A stretch of DNA of 64,000 nucleotides from NCBI GenBank assembly GCA_004123355.1, contig SCHM01000004.1:2636316-2700315 (forward strand), given 5' to 3'. A model generated the notes under the pieces. The model saw only the letters and a list, made by a program, of their open reading frames with translations, made no database searches and had not been told where the DNA came from. The stretch comes from Amphirosellinia nigrospora. Lineage: Eukaryota; Ascomycota; Sordariomycetes; Xylariales; Xylariaceae. Positions 61,106-64,000 of this stretch are shown in pieces (positions within the stretch are counted from its first letter, which is position 1; each line of letters begins with the position of its first letter). A program made the position numbers and the translations under genes.

Positions 61106-62596
61106 ATGGCTGCTCAGCTTTCGGAAGGGCAACAAGCAGTTCTGCTCAGATCAGCAACCGATCAGATTAGAGGGCTTTTCACGAATCATCCATTATGGGA
61201 GCTCGAAAGGATCCTAGGGAATGGGGCCTACGGCGTAACAGCGTTGTTAAGGGATAGAGGGCACTTGAAATTCGGTAGGTTCAAGTGGGAGGTTCGCAAG
61301 CACATGAAAGTGGTCCTCAAGCGGGCTATATACCGACAAGCCGGAATTCAAGACTTCCAAGCTGAGATTATTGGGCTGAATGTAAGCAAAAGAATAATGA
61401 GCCCTTGCTATGTATTGCGCTAGTTGTGCTGACGAAGCTATTGAACTAGAGAGTCCGTGGTCTGGCGCATCATGTTCAATCGATTGCGACAACTCTAAAT
61501 ACAGCCGCCTATCGATCTGCCTCTCGGAGGGGAGTCCGCGACGTCCTGAGAAACCTGCTTAGGCCATTTCAGAACCCACCAACTAATATCTTTACTATTC
61601 TGGGTCCCTTCGAAGGCCCTGCACTATTGCTAGAATATATAGAAAATGGATCATTCATGTCCTTTATTACCAAGATATGGGAAGACCAGATCCAACTACC
61701 TAACCGTTTGCTGTGGCGTTTCTATCTTTGCCGTAAGATAGTTTCTTTTCCAACCGTATCCAGATACTATAAGGGAAGCCCTTTACTGATTAAACCTAGT
61801 CCTAAAAGGTGTCTGCGGACTGGTTTTCCAACAGAGAATCCCCGTCCAAACCCCGTCGACCCTCTGGTGATCGAGGAAATTCCCAATAATCCTACGAGAA
61901 CTGAATTCGTGCATGGCGATATTGCCGTTAGGAATATCATGTTTGGCGGGTATAATCCTGAACTCGATGAACGTAAGCGATTCTCCAACAGTCCTTGCCT
62001 TATTTTTCACGAAAGGAAAGTTCCGGTCACGATTTACTCTAGGAGTCTGCATAACCGGCCGTTTCACCACATACTATGGAGCAGTTGCTAATATGATAAT
62101 AAATAAAAGACGCCCTGACCCCCACCCTGAAATTCATCGACTATGGATTGTCTAGTTTTGCCGCCTCTCACGAGGCAGCCGTTAATCAGAATCTGTGGGA
62201 GGTCAATAAAGTAAGGCAAACTCTGAAGAATTCGGCTAGAATACATGCTAAGAAATGCCATTGCAGTTGATGTTATACCTAATAAATCACCATTCTTACC
62301 AATTGTCATTCTTACCAAATGAGGCAGTGCTTTATAAAGGAGTTTACACACTTGCTGCTAGCCTCATACGTGCTAAGGACTTCGACCCGTCACCCCATCT
62401 CGACGTGCAATTGCGAGACCTCCTCTGTGAAAGCTTCAGATTGAATGAACGTCTCCGGCCATCGCTCGAAGAAACGTTAATACGTGTAGAAAATGGGGTT
62501 GCGAAAAGGGCATCAGCTTACGCAAATCGAGAAGTGGAGGAATCCGATATGATGGTCACAACGTATTTACAGCAATTGCTACATAACGCTGCATAG
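61106..62596 (+). CDS. Fungal protein-kinase-like protein (HGD/DYG type)
   Basis: Exon 1 (61106-61381) starts MAAQLSEGQQAVLLRSATDQ and holds a glycine-rich loop (LERILGNGAYGVTALLRDR) and the candidate ATP-binding Lys in HMKVVLKRAIY. Exon 2 starts at 61450 (RVRGLAHHVQSI) and contains TILGPFEGPALLLEYIENGS (hinge region). The catalytic loop is EFVHGDIAVRNIMFGG, with HGD in place of HRD and the Asn conserved. After an intron at 61973-62109, the metal-binding motif appears as KFIDYGLSSF, DYG for DFG. The C-lobe continues to LRDLLCESFRLNERLRPSLE and ends LQQLLHNAA. Exon limits around 61733 and 62205-62250 are uncertain, and a repeated CATTCTTACCA pair near 62283-62310 marks a frame change. It resembles the expanded, fungal-specific kinase-like families of Pezizomycotina. 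No signal peptide or membrane segment. Confidence 0.7.
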
Positions 62597-63467
62597 CAAG
62601 ACTTCAACGACGCACTATAATCCAAAGATTTCAAACGCTTTAGACAGAGTGGTGTCTCATTTAGGGTTTTTGGAGGGAAAAGGGGGAGTTGGGGGGGGGG
62701 GGGGGGTTGGATATTTATTGGATTCATGGAAACAATGGTTGCAGGTATTCGTTTCGACATTGAGAAGGACTCGTACGGATGAATGGTATTATTGGTAAAT
62801 AGTATCCAACACTAAAGTTGTACCGCATGTTCAGCACATACATATATATCTCTCCTGTTCTCAATTCGCAGATTTACTGGGCGTCCTATTTTGGACCGCC
62901 ACGAGGTTTACATCACGCTGAGAAGTTGATATTGCTAACCAAAGCCACGCGCGACCACGAATAACTGCCGATGTTTGTTGAGAATACACCAACGAAGTGG
63001 CCAGCCCTCACATCCGTTTCATTGAGCAGTAAGTCGTTGATTGATAAACGTGGTGCTCACTGAGAGAGTGATGTTTCCTAAGATAATTCCCTTGGCCTTA
63101 AGAAGCTACTCGCTGTTAGCTGAGGACTTACACTACCCACTGGAATGGCACAAACCCTATCCGCAATAGGGGAATTTCTCATGACGGTCGAGCCAACAAG
63201 GGCAAGATTGCTATTAGTAATATTGTCCACCTCCATACTTAGGTTCATTTCTATATTATCCTAGTCTTTTTAGGCATGGGCACCTCTCACCAGGGTCCGG
63301 GCTGCTTACCTTCAACAGTACAGGAATTCCGGGTAGAGGGCCGCTAATATATCCCTCCGCTCTCATATCGTCGAGCCCTTTCGACCGACCAATAGCCCGA
63401 GGCTCTAGCTGGTAAACGGCCTTCAATATTCGTATTCAAAACACAAGAAATATTTGCCAGATCAATT
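62597..63467. other. Convergent intergenic region, 0.9 kb
   Basis: The region lies between the 3' ends of the kinase-like gene (+) and the DUF3500 gene (-). Apart from the G-rich tract listed separately, nothing is recognised. Confidence 0.5.
62664..62706 (+). repeat. G-rich tract with G-quadruplex potential
   Basis: Four G tracts occur in order: GGG (62664-62666), GGG (62675-62677), GGGGG (62682-62686) and a run of 16 G (62691-62706), with loops of 4-8 nt. It lies about 70 nt after the stop of the kinase-like gene on its sense strand. Confidence 0.7.
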
Positions 63468-64000
63468 TTACCCCTCCCACACATAATCCTGCTCCACGCC
63501 CTCAATCTGATTCCGGAGCGCCCACCCATAGTCGCCGGCATTCGGCGTGCGCAACAGAGTATGGATATGAAACTTCGCAGGGTCGGCATTCGTCAGAAAG
63601 ACGCCCGAGTGATGATCGAATTCGGCGATAATCACGGGACTCTGGATACGATAATAGAACGCATCATCGTCCCCATGTCCCCCAATCCAGCAGAAATACG
63701 TCTCGTCAAACACCTCCGTTGCGTCCTGCAGTCGCAGCTCCCGCGCCCGAGACGGGAGGTATAGAGGTACTGTTCTAGGATTTGCATCACGAGGTCCTGC
63801 TGCTCGCGCGTAAGGGAGGACACCAGCACCCCCTCGTATGGCACGATCCGGTTGTCCCGGTACGCGCCGCACAGATGGCGCTGGTCGTCGTGGTTCCATC
63901 TACCGCGCGGCATGGCGGGGTCTTTCATCAGCTTATACACGGTCGCCTTCTCTTGAACCTCCCTATCTAGAGACTGCATGAGCCGCAGACCCAGGCGTTC
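63468..64000 (-). CDS. DUF3500 family protein, partial (5' end outside the window)
   Basis: Only the C-terminal part is present, running off the right edge. It reads RLMQSLDREVQEKATVYKLM, GRWNHDDQRHLCGAYRDNRI, VPYEGVLVSSLTREQQDLVM, then, after a one-base slip near 63760-63775, VFDETYFCWIGGHGDDDAFY, YRIQSPVIIAEFDHHSGVFL and KFHIHTLLRTPNAGDYGWAL, with the stop at 63468. The IxEFDHHxGVFL...FHIHTLLRTPNGGDYG block is the hallmark of DUF3500 proteins, found in bacteria and fungi. Their activity is not established to my knowledge; the WNHDDQRHL and conserved His-rich motifs suggest a metal site. Confidence 0.85.

Noticed and set aside
1-64000. CRISPR arrays, rRNA genes, complete transposons with coding regions
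   Set aside because: No regularly spaced repeats, rRNA sequence or intact transposase or polymerase genes were seen.

Overview
The window is nuclear DNA of a filamentous ascomycete (Pezizomycotina, most likely a Sordariomycete). Supporting signs are genes with several 50-200 nt introns carrying GTAAGT/GTGAGT-type donors and CTAAC-like branch points, an extremely AT-rich block that looks like repeat-induced point mutation (RIP), and orthologues of typical ascomycete single-copy genes (CreB, a BAH-PHD protein of the EPR-1/BP1 type, capping protein beta). No bacterial, organellar or viral gene set is present.

Layout. 1-2.64 kb: AT-rich RIP-like repeat, with an assembly N inside a tandem duplication, followed by an LTR-like fragment. 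3.6-10.8 kb: BAH-PHD chromatin reader (+), F-actin capping protein beta (+) and an NAD-dependent epimerase-like gene (-). 10.8-20.6 kb: a gene-poor desert rich in short tandem repeats. 20.6-28.3 kb: a conserved fungal protein often mislabelled geranylgeranyl pyrophosphate synthetase, a calycin-like small protein, a two-CBS protein, an unidentified small gene just behind it, and the mitochondrial phosphate carrier. 32-38 kb: the deubiquitinase CreB, a four-exon Yos1-like gene whose exons are each too short to show as an ORF, and ALG12 divergent from it. 41.4-52.2 kb: a large conserved protein of unknown function, an oxysterol-binding protein, U2AF small subunit and a GNAT acetyltransferase. 52.9-64 kb: a more accessory set: TDT/SLAC1-like transporter, secreted GMC oxidoreductase, short-chain dehydrogenase, fungal kinase-like protein and a DUF3500 protein running off the right edge.

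Two sequence-wide points matter for any reader. First, most genes, including ones expected to be essential (U2AF35, phosphate carrier, ALG12), carry single-base frame breaks, mostly in short homopolymers; this pattern points to consensus indel error rather than pseudogenes. Second, one interruption is different: the TDT transporter is clean in frame except for one TAG at a conserved Trp position, and that TAG lies in the 7-nt loop of a perfect 7-bp hairpin with U before the A. This is the configuration favoured by the sexual-stage A-to-I mRNA editing of Sordariomycetes, which would turn UAG into UGG (Trp). It is the most interesting candidate in the window.

No operon-like pathway is visible. 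Functional pairing is limited to the divergent Yos1/ALG12 pair (both early secretory pathway). The right-hand accessory genes have no core biosynthetic enzyme in view.
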